Below are positions 28,774-38,990 of a DNA stretch of 64,000 nucleotides, one piece after another (positions within the stretch are counted from its first letter, which is position 1; every line of letters begins with the position of its first letter). Position numbers and translations under genes: made by a program. This DNA is from Caenorhabditis remanei (taxonomy: Eukaryota > Nematoda > Chromadorea > Rhabditida > Rhabditidae): positions 22,134,001-22,198,000 of the forward strand of contig NC_071332.1 in assembly GCF_010183535.1 (NCBI RefSeq), in the 5' to 3' direction. The notes beneath the pieces were generated by a model. The model worked only from the letters and a program-made list of their open reading frames with translations. It had not been told where the DNA came from and searched no databases.

Positions 28774-30915
28774 TTATGGGTAGCTGAGGACTGGCAGTGG
28801 AGCGTAAGTGTGCTCATCGACTCCTCGGAGAGTGTCCGGCAGGAATGGAACCTTAGCGACGTGGAAGAAGACTCTGGAAAAGAAAAATGATTATTTAGTA
28901 AGACATATTTCAAAGGTCGCAAGTTTGAAATCATTCCAAATTGCTATTAGGGACTTGGGACAACTGGAATAGGCATATCCCAAATTGTGCTCGTCACTTG
29001 TCACTGAGAAAAACCATTTTCATCCCTGGTTGTGGAAGCCATTCTCGGGCTTTTACAGGACTTAACCACAGAGGTGAAACTTTGAGACGGTTTTTCTCGA
29101 GCACAATTTTGGATCTGCCTAATCAAGTAGCTCTTATCCATGGGAGCAATTTGGAAAGATTGCAAACTTGCAAACCCCTAATGTTCCTGTGTTAGAACTC
29201 ACTCATGAGAGTACTTCTGACGAACGCTAGCGAGCTGAGTCCACTTGGCATTGACGAAATGCATGATGTGGTTCATGTGCTCAACGAGCGGTGCGATCTC
29301 CTCGCCAGTGAATCCAGAGTACTTCTGGAGAACCGGATTCCACTCGTATTCGTGGTTCGCATCGAGCATACGCATGGCCAACACGAATGCGGCGGCGGCT
29401 TGACGAGCTTGCGACACGAACGCGTAGTCGTACACCATCAACGAAGTCTCGAGAATGTAGCGAGCCATCGTCAACGACTTCATGTCGATGCGACAGACGC
29501 GTCCGAGACGACGAAGATAGCGGTAGCTGAGTGGTGAGCCGAGATCGTAGCCGACGGTGGAGAAGAGGTTGCGCTCCATGGCGAGAAGCTCTTCACGAGT
29601 GAAACGGTCTCCCGAGAGGTAGATAAGATCGTCGACGAGTGGTGGTGAGCGTTCATCGAACTTGGCGGCGATGAAGATGGTCACACAGGCGAGTTTCTGG
29701 AAAAAAGGATGAATATCGATTTTTGAAACTTTAAATGAAAGAAAAACTGAAATTTCATACTAGCAAACCGGGCCGGAGCGTAACTCGCTTGAAACTCAAT
29801 TTTATGAGCTGAAAAATATACCAAAATGTAGATCTCGGCGAGATCTACCTCGGTGACTCAATACGGGCCGGATCGGTAATGTGCCGCGGGCCGGGATAGA
29901 ATAGCTTTTTCGCCATTTTCGATTTTTGGGAAAAATGCCAAAAACGAGAAAATGGCCAAAAAGCTATTCTAGCCCGGAACACGGCACATTACCAAGCCGC
30001 CATCCGACCTGTATTGAGTCAAAGAGATAGAACTCGCCGAGATCTACATTTTGGTGTCTTTTTCAGCGCATAAAACTCCGTTTTAAGTGAGTTACGCGGC
30101 GGCCGAAGTCGGCTCGGTTCACTTGTATGGGAAATTTAGTCCTTACCTGAATGGTGCTCTTATCAATATTTCTGCTGTTATGCAAGAACATATCAGTGAG
30201 CTTGACAGCGTTATAAAGAGTCTCATGATTCAACTCAAAAGTCTCCTGAATCTCGACCATCCAATCAACAAGTATCGCACGCGTCTTCACATCAATCTCC
30301 GGATGCTTATGCATATAGGAGGCGACTTGAAACATCTTCTCACGCGCCTTGTAGTAGTCGAAAATCTCCGGAGCGTATTCGGAAACGCTCTCCGGATTCG
30401 CGGCCTCCTCGGCGTCATAGTCGTAGTGGGGACACGGATCGACGTACTCCGCCTTGGCTGGCACCGGGGCGATGTTCTCGGCGTCCTCTTTGGATGACTT
30501 TGCGCCGAGTGGATCACGTGGGTCTCGCTTTGCCGAGTCTATTTGGAAGCCCGAGATGTGTGCTCGCAGCTCTGTCAGTCCCTGGAAGAAATTTGAGGTT
30601 TATTGGGTAAATTTACGAAGAGATCGGCTACTGATAAGCGCAAAAATTGCTTCCAGTCGATAATTTGCGGTTTCTGGCACAATATATCGCCTAAAAATGC
30701 TCATACACACCTTGCTGTGTTGTTTCTTGGCGGCTGGTTCCGTTGGGTTCTTGAGCGCACCAAGTTGCTCCGTCTGCTTTCGTTTGTGGTTTTTGGCAGG
30801 ATCTGCTGAAAAGTTTTCAGTGAAAATCGAAAATCGATATTTCTTCGTTAATCGTCGAGAACTCACCTGGCGCAGCCGGGTCTATATTCTTCGCCTGGCT
30901 TCGAAGGAGCATCAT
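28774..30915 (-). CDS. cyb-3: G2/mitotic-specific cyclin B3 (390 aa, five exons)
   Basis: Minus exons 30867-30915, 30711-30805, 30147-30581, 29203-29696 and 28774-28873, phases consistent. The protein starts MMLLRSQAKN, with PAAKKQHSK in exon 2, CPHYDYD before the cyclin box, ILVDWMVEIQETFELNHETLY in cyclin fold 1, FDERSPPLVDDL, GYDLGSPLSYRYLRR and RQKYSHEVFFHV. These phrases match C. elegans CYB-3 closely. It partners CDK1 and drives mitosis and sister-chromatid segregation. Length matches the orthologue. No classical destruction box is obvious near the N-terminus. Start choice: the upstream in-frame ATG at about 30940 would add eight residues across a TTTGCAG that may be a trans-splice site. 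Intron 3 (29697-30146) holds a palindromic element. Confidence 0.95.
29768..30104. repeat. Palindromic element, family B copy 1 (in cyb-3 intron)
   Basis: Arms contain GAGCTGAAAAATATACCAAAATGTAGATCTCGGCGAG and its inverted form near the right end, with AAAAAGCTATTCTAGCCCGG near the centre. Further copies lie at 56082-56555 and 57160-57410. Confidence 0.85.
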
Positions 30916-31501
30916 CTTGACGCGCTGCAAAGGGAACATGGAGAATTTTAGAAGTAGAATGAAATTTTAGAAAGAAATATGAATAAAATACAGATTTATT
31001 GAGCAAAAATGAAAGGAAATGACGAATTGGAGGAATGGGTGCTCGAGAACACCTCCGAATGGTGTCGAAAACAGAAAATTGCCGCCAATGGTGTCTCGCT
31101 GGCGGGCTGCCGATTCGAATCTCCCTCCCTATCATTAGAGCGTGTTTGCATTGTATTGCGTCGATATTTATTGATTTTTGTCGATTACTCGAGAATAAAG
31201 ATGAAATTTCGGTGAAAAGCAATGAAAAAATGTAGAAAAAATTGTGGCGATCCCTAAATTAAAAAAAAAAACGAGGTATATTTCGAAATTAAAGGAGCGA
31301 AAGCTGCTTAAGCAAAAACTGTTTTGAAAAATTAAAATTCAAACCTGCCGCTGTGTTCGGTGGGGCGCAATTTCTCATTTATTTCACTTTTCAACTAAAT
31401 TTTCTTGAATTTAAGTTTCTTATAGAAATTCCTACATTTTCTTTGGCGAAAACACAATAAATAATAAATAAATAATTCAAATCCAACGTTTTTCAGGTAA
31501 A
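30916..31501. promoter_or_regulatory. Divergent intergenic region between cyb-3 and the WDR74-like gene
   Basis: 586 bp between two head-to-head starts. It must contain both promoters. An open frame at 31009-31215 has no recognisable product. GC content is higher around 31040-31150. No TATA box was identified. Confidence 0.45.
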
Positions 31502-33986
31502 ATGGACTGCTATATCGGTGCCACGACCGGTACATTCAAGGGAGCACTTCTCAAAGATAACACTTTCGAAAATCTGAATAAAGTGAGCACTTTGGACCCG
31601 AAAAGCGATGAAATCACTTCGATGATTTGGAATGATGATCAGCAGGTACACGAATTGGAATTTAAAACATTATTTATTTTAAAATTTTATTTTTTTTTAA
31701 TTTCAGACAGAAATTTTAATCGCCCGAATGAATCGAGATCTCCAGCTGTACGATATCGAGCAAAATGAACAAGTTTCGATTCTAACAGTCACAGGAGGTA
31801 CCGGACCAATTAAAGGACTTCATAAATTAGAGTAACTAAATAAAATCGCTATTTTTCGAACCAATTTAAAATTTTCAGCGAAAAAATCGTGACATGCGTC
31901 GAAAGTGGTGAACTTCAAGTGTGGAACGACAAATCCGAAACGGTTTCCGAGTGGAAGTGTGGTCCCGGTGTGGCAGTGATGCGCGGCTCCGACGAGAAGC
32001 CGGAAATCGTGACGGGCGGTATGAAGAATCTGTTGAAGACGTGGAATTTGGAGACTGGGCAACAAGTGTGGAGTGCGAAGAATGTGCCGCCCGATATGCT
32101 TGGATTGGAGATTCCGATTATGATCACCGATGCGAGATTCATTCCAGGAGAGAATACGATTCTCGAGGCGACGAAGCTTCATGAGGTGCGGAATCTGCAC
32201 TGCGGATTGGAACGAAACCTATTATTTGGGCTAAAATGTCTCATAATAGTGGTTAAAATCACATTTTCTATGTTTAGGCACAATATTCAGTGAATTTTTC
32301 TAATTATCAGCCAAAAAGACACAAATATAAGCGAAACATGTTTCAGAGTTATGAGAAACCCACCGGATAGCTCTGATATTCAATAAGAATTCTTTGATAG
32401 GAAAATGCGCAAGTGTAGAGCTCTATAAGTGAGAAATCTATGAAAAATTGCATCTAATGCTACTAAAACTGAATTTTTACGTCAAAACTATCGATTTTTC
32501 GGCTCGGTTCACTTTTAATCGCTCCTTGAATCGAAGTTTTAAGTGGGTATTCCAAAATTTAAGATTTTTGATTTTAATCGATTCAGAAAGCCCGGGAAAA
32601 CAGAAAATCCTCTTGAAGTTAAGTCCGAAAATCCAAAAATCGTTTTCCGTCGTGCAGTTTTTAGTACATTTCAGTAGAAATTCTCCTCGTCTGCACGTGA
32701 ATGATAGTTTTTCGAATTTTTTCTTTAAAAATTTTGAAACATTCCTTTCATGTGTCGACGAGGAGAACTCACTTCACTCTGATTTTCGAACCTAACTCCA
32801 AAACGATTTTCCGTTTTCCCTGGCTTTCTGAATGGATTCAAAAAAAATTTTGAACACCTCCTTCCCCCCTTTACTCCAAATTTTCTGCTTGAACACATGC
32901 TTCCTCCGGAGCTCCGGAGACTTTTCAGGGACTGATGGATTCATATTAAAAATTCTAAATTTTAAAATTCGCACTTAAAACTTCGATTCATAGAACGGCC
33001 AAAAGTCAATTGAGCCGACAAATTAATAGTTTTGAATTAAAAATTCAGATTTTTTTCCAATTCGATGCGATTTTTCATAAATTTCACGGTTATTCAGGTC
33101 AAAACTTTCACATTTTGCTATCGATCTCTTAACTCGCTTTAAACTAGTTTTCGGACCTAACCCCAATACGATGTTCTCTTTTAGAATCGATTAATATAAA
33201 AAAACTTTTCCATAATTTCCAGATGCGCGTCTACGATCCACGTGCTCAACGAAGGCCCGTCAAAAAGATTGTATTCATGGAGAACCCGATCATGTGCACA
33301 TCGCTCACCAACAAAACAAACCAGATTCTCGCCGCCAACTCGATCGGCGAAATGGGATTGTTCGATTTGCGTAGTAAAGTGCATCCGATGTGTAAATTCA
33401 AGGGACAAGCCGGATCGATTCGAAGCATTTCTGGCCATCCGACAATGCCGTTGGCGGCGTCGGTGGGAATTGATCGATTCTTGAGAGTTCATGATTTGCA
33501 GACCAGGAAAATGGTTCATAAGGTGCGCCAGCTTTCCAAGGACCATTTTTTTCTATTTTTGAGTTCCAGATCTACTGCAAAGCTCGCCTGAATCGTGTGC
33601 TCCTCCGAAATGAGCTCTCCATTCTAAACGACCGAAAATCCGCGGCCAAAAAAGAAATCGACGAGGATGAAGCCGAGTACGGAAAGATGACAGAAGACGG
33701 CTACCGATCTGAAAGCGATGATGATGACGTCATCGAGGAAGACGACGTTTGGGATGTTATGGAGCCGGTGGCCAAGAAAAAGAAGATGTCGCACGATGAC
33801 GTGGAAATCGTGGAAGAGGTGGAGAATCAGAAGTCTAAAAGGAAGCGGAAGGCAGTTGTGGTGCCAGAAGAGGAGATAAAGGAGGAGGTGGAGTCTGACG
33901 TGGAGGAGATTCAGAAGCCGTCGCCGAATAAAACACCAAAATCTGGGAAGAAAGTGCTGCTGAAAAAGAAGGCGAAGAAGGTCTAA
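31502..33986 (+). CDS. WD-repeat ribosome-biogenesis protein, WDR74/NSA1 homologue (430 aa, five exons)
   Basis: Exons 31502-31645, 31707-31831, 31879-32185, 33223-33522 and 33570-33986, phases consistent. Short WD-repeat signatures run through residues 1-300 (QLYDI, LQVWND, KTWNLETG, GLFDLRS, RVYDPRAQRRPV). VGIDRFLRVHDLQTRKMVHK, followed by YCKARLNRVLLR, is characteristic of WDR74/Nsa1. The C-terminal tail is acidic, then Lys-rich, as usual for nucleolar proteins. Nsa1/WDR74 acts in 60S pre-ribosome maturation with an AAA ATPase. The third donor (GTGCGG) is non-optimal. Intron 3 (32186-33222) is long because of a palindromic repeat. Head-to-head with cyb-3, the arrangement I recall for these genes in C. 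elegans. Confidence 0.87.
32440..33090. repeat. Palindromic element in the WDR74-like intron
   Basis: The left arm contains TCGGCTCGGTTCACTTTTAATCG and GAATCGAAGTTTTAAGTG; the right arm contains their reverse complements (CACTTAAAACTTCGATTC, then CAATTGAGCCGAC). The centre has CCGGAGCTCCGG. Confidence 0.8.
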
Positions 33987-34095
33987 TTCTCTTAAATTGT
34001 TTTTTTGTTGATTTTTAGTTTTTATTCACTGTTTTCTTGTTGTTTTATTGAAAAATTCCATTATGACCCGTTTTCGAAAAAGAGTCCCCCGGACT

Positions 34096-36317
34096 TTAAT
34101 AACAAACCCCCGTATATTTACAAATTAGGTCTAGATATACATCCACTCTTGTGAACCTTGCTAGCATGTTACTCGGACATCCACGGGTGCCAAATGAGGT
34201 GATGGCGATCAAGAAGGCCCGTCCGAACTCGTCGCGATACTCGAGACCACCTCCACTATCCCCCTGAAAATTATTATTTTATGGTATAATTCTTTGATTC
34301 TAGACTCCCAGTTTACATGACTTACATGGCAAGTCCGGGGCGCCGAGTAGTTATAAATGTCCATCGAGGTAGCACAAACATAGTCATCCGCGCTGGCTGG
34401 CAGCCTATCACTCCACGGTCTCCGACAATCCTGATCAACTCTCATTGGAATCTCATGGATCAGTGGACCGCTTTCGTTGAAAACTAAAAAGCATCGGTTT
34501 TTTGAGACTTTTCTGAGATCCCTCTCAGGCATCTTACTATAACTCCTTCCCCAGCCGGGAACTGTCAACGCTCTGGTATAATACATTTGTGGACGTGGAA
34601 GACAAATCGGTTGTATATCCTTCCCGAATTGTATTCGTTTCTCCACTTCTACAATAGCCCAGTCGTGTCCCTGTGTACAGTTGGAAGCGGCGAAGTCCCC
34701 GTCGACAAGGACACTCCGGATCTGGAAACGAAAAAAGGAAAATGTGTTGAATTTCAATGATTTGAACATGACAGTGTCGACTGTTCGTTCTCATGGTGGC
34801 CTAAGTTGTCTGCATCGAGATTCTAGGCCATATTTTTATTAAGATTGCAAATTGCTTCCTCACTTGATAGTATAACGGTGCCAAGGATTTTTACGTGTTG
34901 TATCTTTCAATCTAACCGCGACGCGCACGCAACGCGACTCAAAAAAATCAAATCTATTTGTTGCGAACCTTACGCCTCCAACTTCTGTGAGCTATTACCC
35001 ATTCGTCGGTGTGGCTGACCGCTCGCTCAAAGTTCGGCACCGTAGGTATCGAAATTCCGCAACGGGACCCGAGACCCACACCTCGTCCCCGGGCCGAACT
35101 CTCGGCGTGGTATGGGACAGGCGAATAGATAACAGCTTATATTATCGAGTGAGGAACCTAATTGCTATCTAAAAGAAATAATGACCTAGAATTTGAAAAC
35201 CCAAAAACTTAGGTCACCATGAGCCGAATCCTCGGATCGAACTCTGAGCGAGCCGTCAGTCACAGGCGAATAAGATGAACCGTCTCACCTTATTATGCAC
35301 CACATCAGGCTTCGGACACCTAGTATCATTTGGGAACTCATCCGTGAATCCACGTATACACTTCCCACCATAAGCGACTTTTCTGGTTTCACGGAGGAAT
35401 TCAATGGATCGGTACACGGAGCTACTGAAAAAGTTTAAATATAAGTTAAACAAGCAAAAAATGCTTCCGATTCTTAAAATTGTACAAAAAATCAGACGAA
35501 AACTCACTTCGGATGCTTCAAATCCCGATCCATACACAAGTTGCCTCTTGCCCCGATCGTTGTGACAAATCCATGTGCCGCTGTGAGTATATGATACGGA
35601 CTGATAATAGATCCACCCAGCCTGTTCACTCCATCCACAGTAAATGACACCGCCCATGGGAATCTCTTGTGTTTCGACGTCTTCTGATTACCACATGTCT
35701 CCCAGAGCAACTGATTTTGGATAGGGGAGAGGAAGGAGTCGGTGGAGACTGGAAAAAAGACTAGAGATATGTAATAAAAATTTTGAGGATATCTGAAAAT
35801 TAGCCAAACGTTGTTAAAATTGCTAAATTTAACCTACTATAGATACCATATCTAACTAAAAATGCACAAAATCTCAAAAAATTCAGAAAACACGCTTCTA
35901 GACCCAAAAAAAACGTGAGAAAACTGATCAAAATAAGCCGAATTCTCAAAATTGCGTTCTAGTCTACTGTAGGTGCATCATATCTCACTGCAAAATGGAC
36001 AATATTCAAAGGTACCTATCTCAAATGTGAGCGGAGCTACCAAAAAGTTGTTAACTATGAAAATAAAGATCCTGCTATGATCTACACAACCATGTAACAA
36101 TAACATTTCTACCCCGGAAAGCCGTGACGGGATCTCAAAGTTAGCCGATCTCAGCCGATCTTAATCGATCTTAACCGATCTCAACCAATTTAGCATCCAA
36201 ACTTCATGAGCAATCAAAAACCTAAAACTTACAACTATCGCCAATCCAAATAGGTTGAAATGTGATCACTGATGGAACGGTGGAGAGAAGAGAGGCAACA
36301 ACAATCAAGCATATCAT
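34096..36317 (-). CDS. Secreted trypsin-like serine protease (S1 family), 323 aa, six exons
   Basis: Minus exons 36233-36317, 35508-35748, 35289-35424, 34538-34721, 34326-34483 and 34096-34263, phases consistent. The N-terminus (MICLIVVASLLSTVPSV) is a signal peptide. The chymotrypsin-like fold starts at RFPWAVSF. The catalytic triad is His in LTAAHGF, Asp in GHDWAIVEV and Ser in GDSGGG. The residue after the active His is Gly, not the usual Cys, so the conserved disulfide next to the His is missing. This is a Caenorhabditis try-like (DUF316-containing) protease, presumably extracellular and digestive or defence-related; substrate unknown. Complete and without stops. Intron 3 (34722-35288) has a fragment of a dispersed repeat. 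Confidence 0.85.
34917..34981 (-). repeat. Fragment of the MITE-like repeat found at 19508-19718
   Basis: Its reverse complement contains GAGTCGCGTTGCGTGCGCGTCGCGGTT, nearly identical to the core at about 19559-19590, and it ends near TTACGCCTC. Confidence 0.75.
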
Positions 36318-38990
36318 TCACGTTTCCTCTCCCTTGAAATAAGAAAAAAAAGAATTGTTACAAAACAAGAAATGGGGAGGGGACGGGGGGTTAAATGAGA
36401 TCATTAAGATATTTAACCTTGATTTTGTATAGACCATGGCTAAACGGCTAACATTGGGGGAGTACCAAAAAATTGATTGAAATGTGGGTTGGGGGCTGAT
36501 TGAAAAAGAGGAAGTTAGTAGGAATATTGAATGAAAATTTTAAAAAATGAGGGAACTTTTTTTTCAAACTTGGTAAGGGAAAAACAGAAAATCGTCTTGG
36601 GGTTAGGTTTTTTTTGAAATTCAAAAAACGTTTGAACTAAGTTTTGACCGAAACTTTGAAATAATTTGAATTTTTTTCCGAATCGGTCGAATTTTTGACT
36701 ATTTCAGAATTAAATCGAAAGCTAGTTATGCATCAAGAGATTGGATTTTTTTGCAAATTTTTTAAAAATTCAAAGAACTTGGTCAATCAAAAATCTTTTC
36801 TTGAAACCGGGCCGAAATTTGACAAGTTTTGTTTTTTTTTACATTTGCTGAAATTAGGTCGAATTGAAGGGCATGTCAAAAACCTTGTTTAGTCGAATCA
36901 TTTTTAACTTGAGCTACATTTTTAGAGCAAACCACGACGTTTATTTTTGTACTAAGTTGACATAATTTTGAACGAGCCTTGAAAACGCTTTGAAAAGATA
37001 TAAGTGACCGTGGAGTTACAAACTTTCTATTTTTTGCGAGCTTTGACCTTGTTTTCCGAATACCAAGCCTCCAGGGCAAAAACCGAATATATATTTAGAA
37101 TCAGCGTTTCCCAGCTTTTCAATGATATAAGTCAAGTCCCATAACTCCATACTGACTACATAACCTTCCCTAGTTAAATAGAACAACATGGTTTTTTTGA
37201 AGATGACAATTATCTAGGGAAATTTTTCGTACAATAATAAGATCTATTACAAAGATCGAAATAAAAAATTATAACTCTTAGCATTGAGACACATATCTGA
37301 AGTAAGCCTATTTAAAATGCCAAAAAATAAAGGTAGAAGAGATAAAAAGTGAGGTTATAACAGTGAGTGCGTAACAGTGAAAGGTGTAGTAATAAATCAT
37401 GTTCTTTTCTTTTCCACCCCCTCATCTCTACACCTTTTAAAAGGAAAGGGAGGCAATGATGACAGAGACAGCTAATTGACATATATGAGGAAATAAACAA
37501 AAAGAACCATTTTCAAAACAAAAGAAGTTATAGAGAAGAAGGGACACCAACACATACAATCAGACAATCAGTGCAGTTTGCAAAAACGAAGAGGAAATTC
37601 AATTGGTTGATGACTAGGTGAGGGATGTTTCTCCGACTATGTTGGTTTTCTACAAGAAGAGTTGAGAAAGTTGAAAGATGCCAATTTTATTTCTACAAGA
37701 TTCGACATCTGAGCTTAGCTGGGAGAGTGTTATAATGGTGAGTCAGGTTTTTACAGGCTTGAAAAAGTTGGAGGATTTGAATTGATTTGAAATGTGCAGT
37801 ATGTAACGATCACTTGTTCTTGCAGTTTGTAGTCAAATTGTCTCTGGTAAAAATTCTGAGGATTCTTATGCAGAACTAATGGGTGCAGAACTAATCTTCT
37901 GGGTAAGCTATTAAAAATCTCTAGGAGCCCTCCTTAGAATCAAGTCAAGTTTTAGACTATGATTCAGAATTAGCAGCAAAATCATAAAAAATTGAAAAAA
38001 ACAGTTTTTTTAAGCCGGGTCTTTAAAATTTTCCTAGGGCCGGGCCTTGACAAGAATGGAAAACACTTGTTTGCTAGAACATCTAGATACACAGACCGAA
38101 CTTCTTGATGACATTTGGTAAAGCTTGTCAATTTGGCATCCGGACACCCGGATATCCGTCCGTCTATTCAATCTCCCTTTCCTTTAATAAGGTAGTACAC
38201 ACATTCTTGACTCCAAACATTTTTCCTCCCCCTCCTTCCAAAAAATGCTCGGTCGAAAGCCCCGAGTCGCCTCTATCATGATGAAGCGTTTTCCGTTCGT
38301 GTCAATTCCCATAGGTGGGGTGGTCGGTGCCGCCCGTCTTCTGCTATTCTTCTTCCAAGAATCAGAATTATTTTTGACGACGTCAGTTGGTAAAAACCGG
38401 GAAAAAAGCAGGCGACGTCAGAATAGTTGCCATTCTTTTCCTCTCTCTCCACTTTTTCAAAATCAAAAAGTGGTCTTTTTTTTGTTGGAAAGAACTCAAA
38501 AATGGAAGGAACTTATCCCTCGGGAGATGACAGTTTTGCTCTGTGCCGAAAAGTTTCGAGAGGGCTGGGAGGAGGCAACACTCTTTTGTTTTATTATTTG
38601 GATGATAGTGTCGAGCTGGTGTCGAGACTCAATTTTTGCAACATTTCCGGAAGAAACTCAAAACATTTTTCTTTGATCTTTGTTTTATTTTTTTTGGCCC
38701 ATTTTTAGTATTCTTGATAGCAGCGATCCAAGTTTTAGTTAGAGTTGCTTTGAGTCACATTTCCGTCTGCTTGAAATCTGGAAATATAGGTTCATGGCAC
38801 TAAACCTATATTTTTGAGCTGAAAATGCGCATTAAGCTGTATAATTTTTAAAACAGGCATTAGACAATATAATGCTGATAGATCGTATCCATCTCCTCAG
38901 TTTTCTGCCGAAGTTCTTAATCTACCCGATTTCTCTCTGTTAGCTGGCTTTCACGTATGCATTTCCCCGATTCTAGATATTCTTGGCAAA
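36318..38990. other. 2.7-kb gene-free region upstream of the potassium channel
   Basis: AT-rich. One dispersed repeat (about 36,900-37,150), with TTTGACCTTGTTTTCCGAAT and GGCAAAAACCGAATATATAT segments, recurs at 61495-61770 and 62565-62830. A TAGTTGACA-type repeat lies near 36,045 (just inside the protease intron). An ORF at 38245-38676 (143 aa) shows no recognisable domain. The region probably contains the main channel promoter near its right end. Confidence 0.5.

Noticed and set aside
31009..31222. Small gene between cyb-3 and the WDR74-like gene
   Set aside because: Open on both strands but lacking splice sites or recognisable product; probably part of the divergent promoter.
38245..38676. 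143-aa ORF upstream of the potassium channel
   Set aside because: No domain, odd composition (Phe-rich, low-complexity), no splice partner in phase; may be leader or intergenic sequence.
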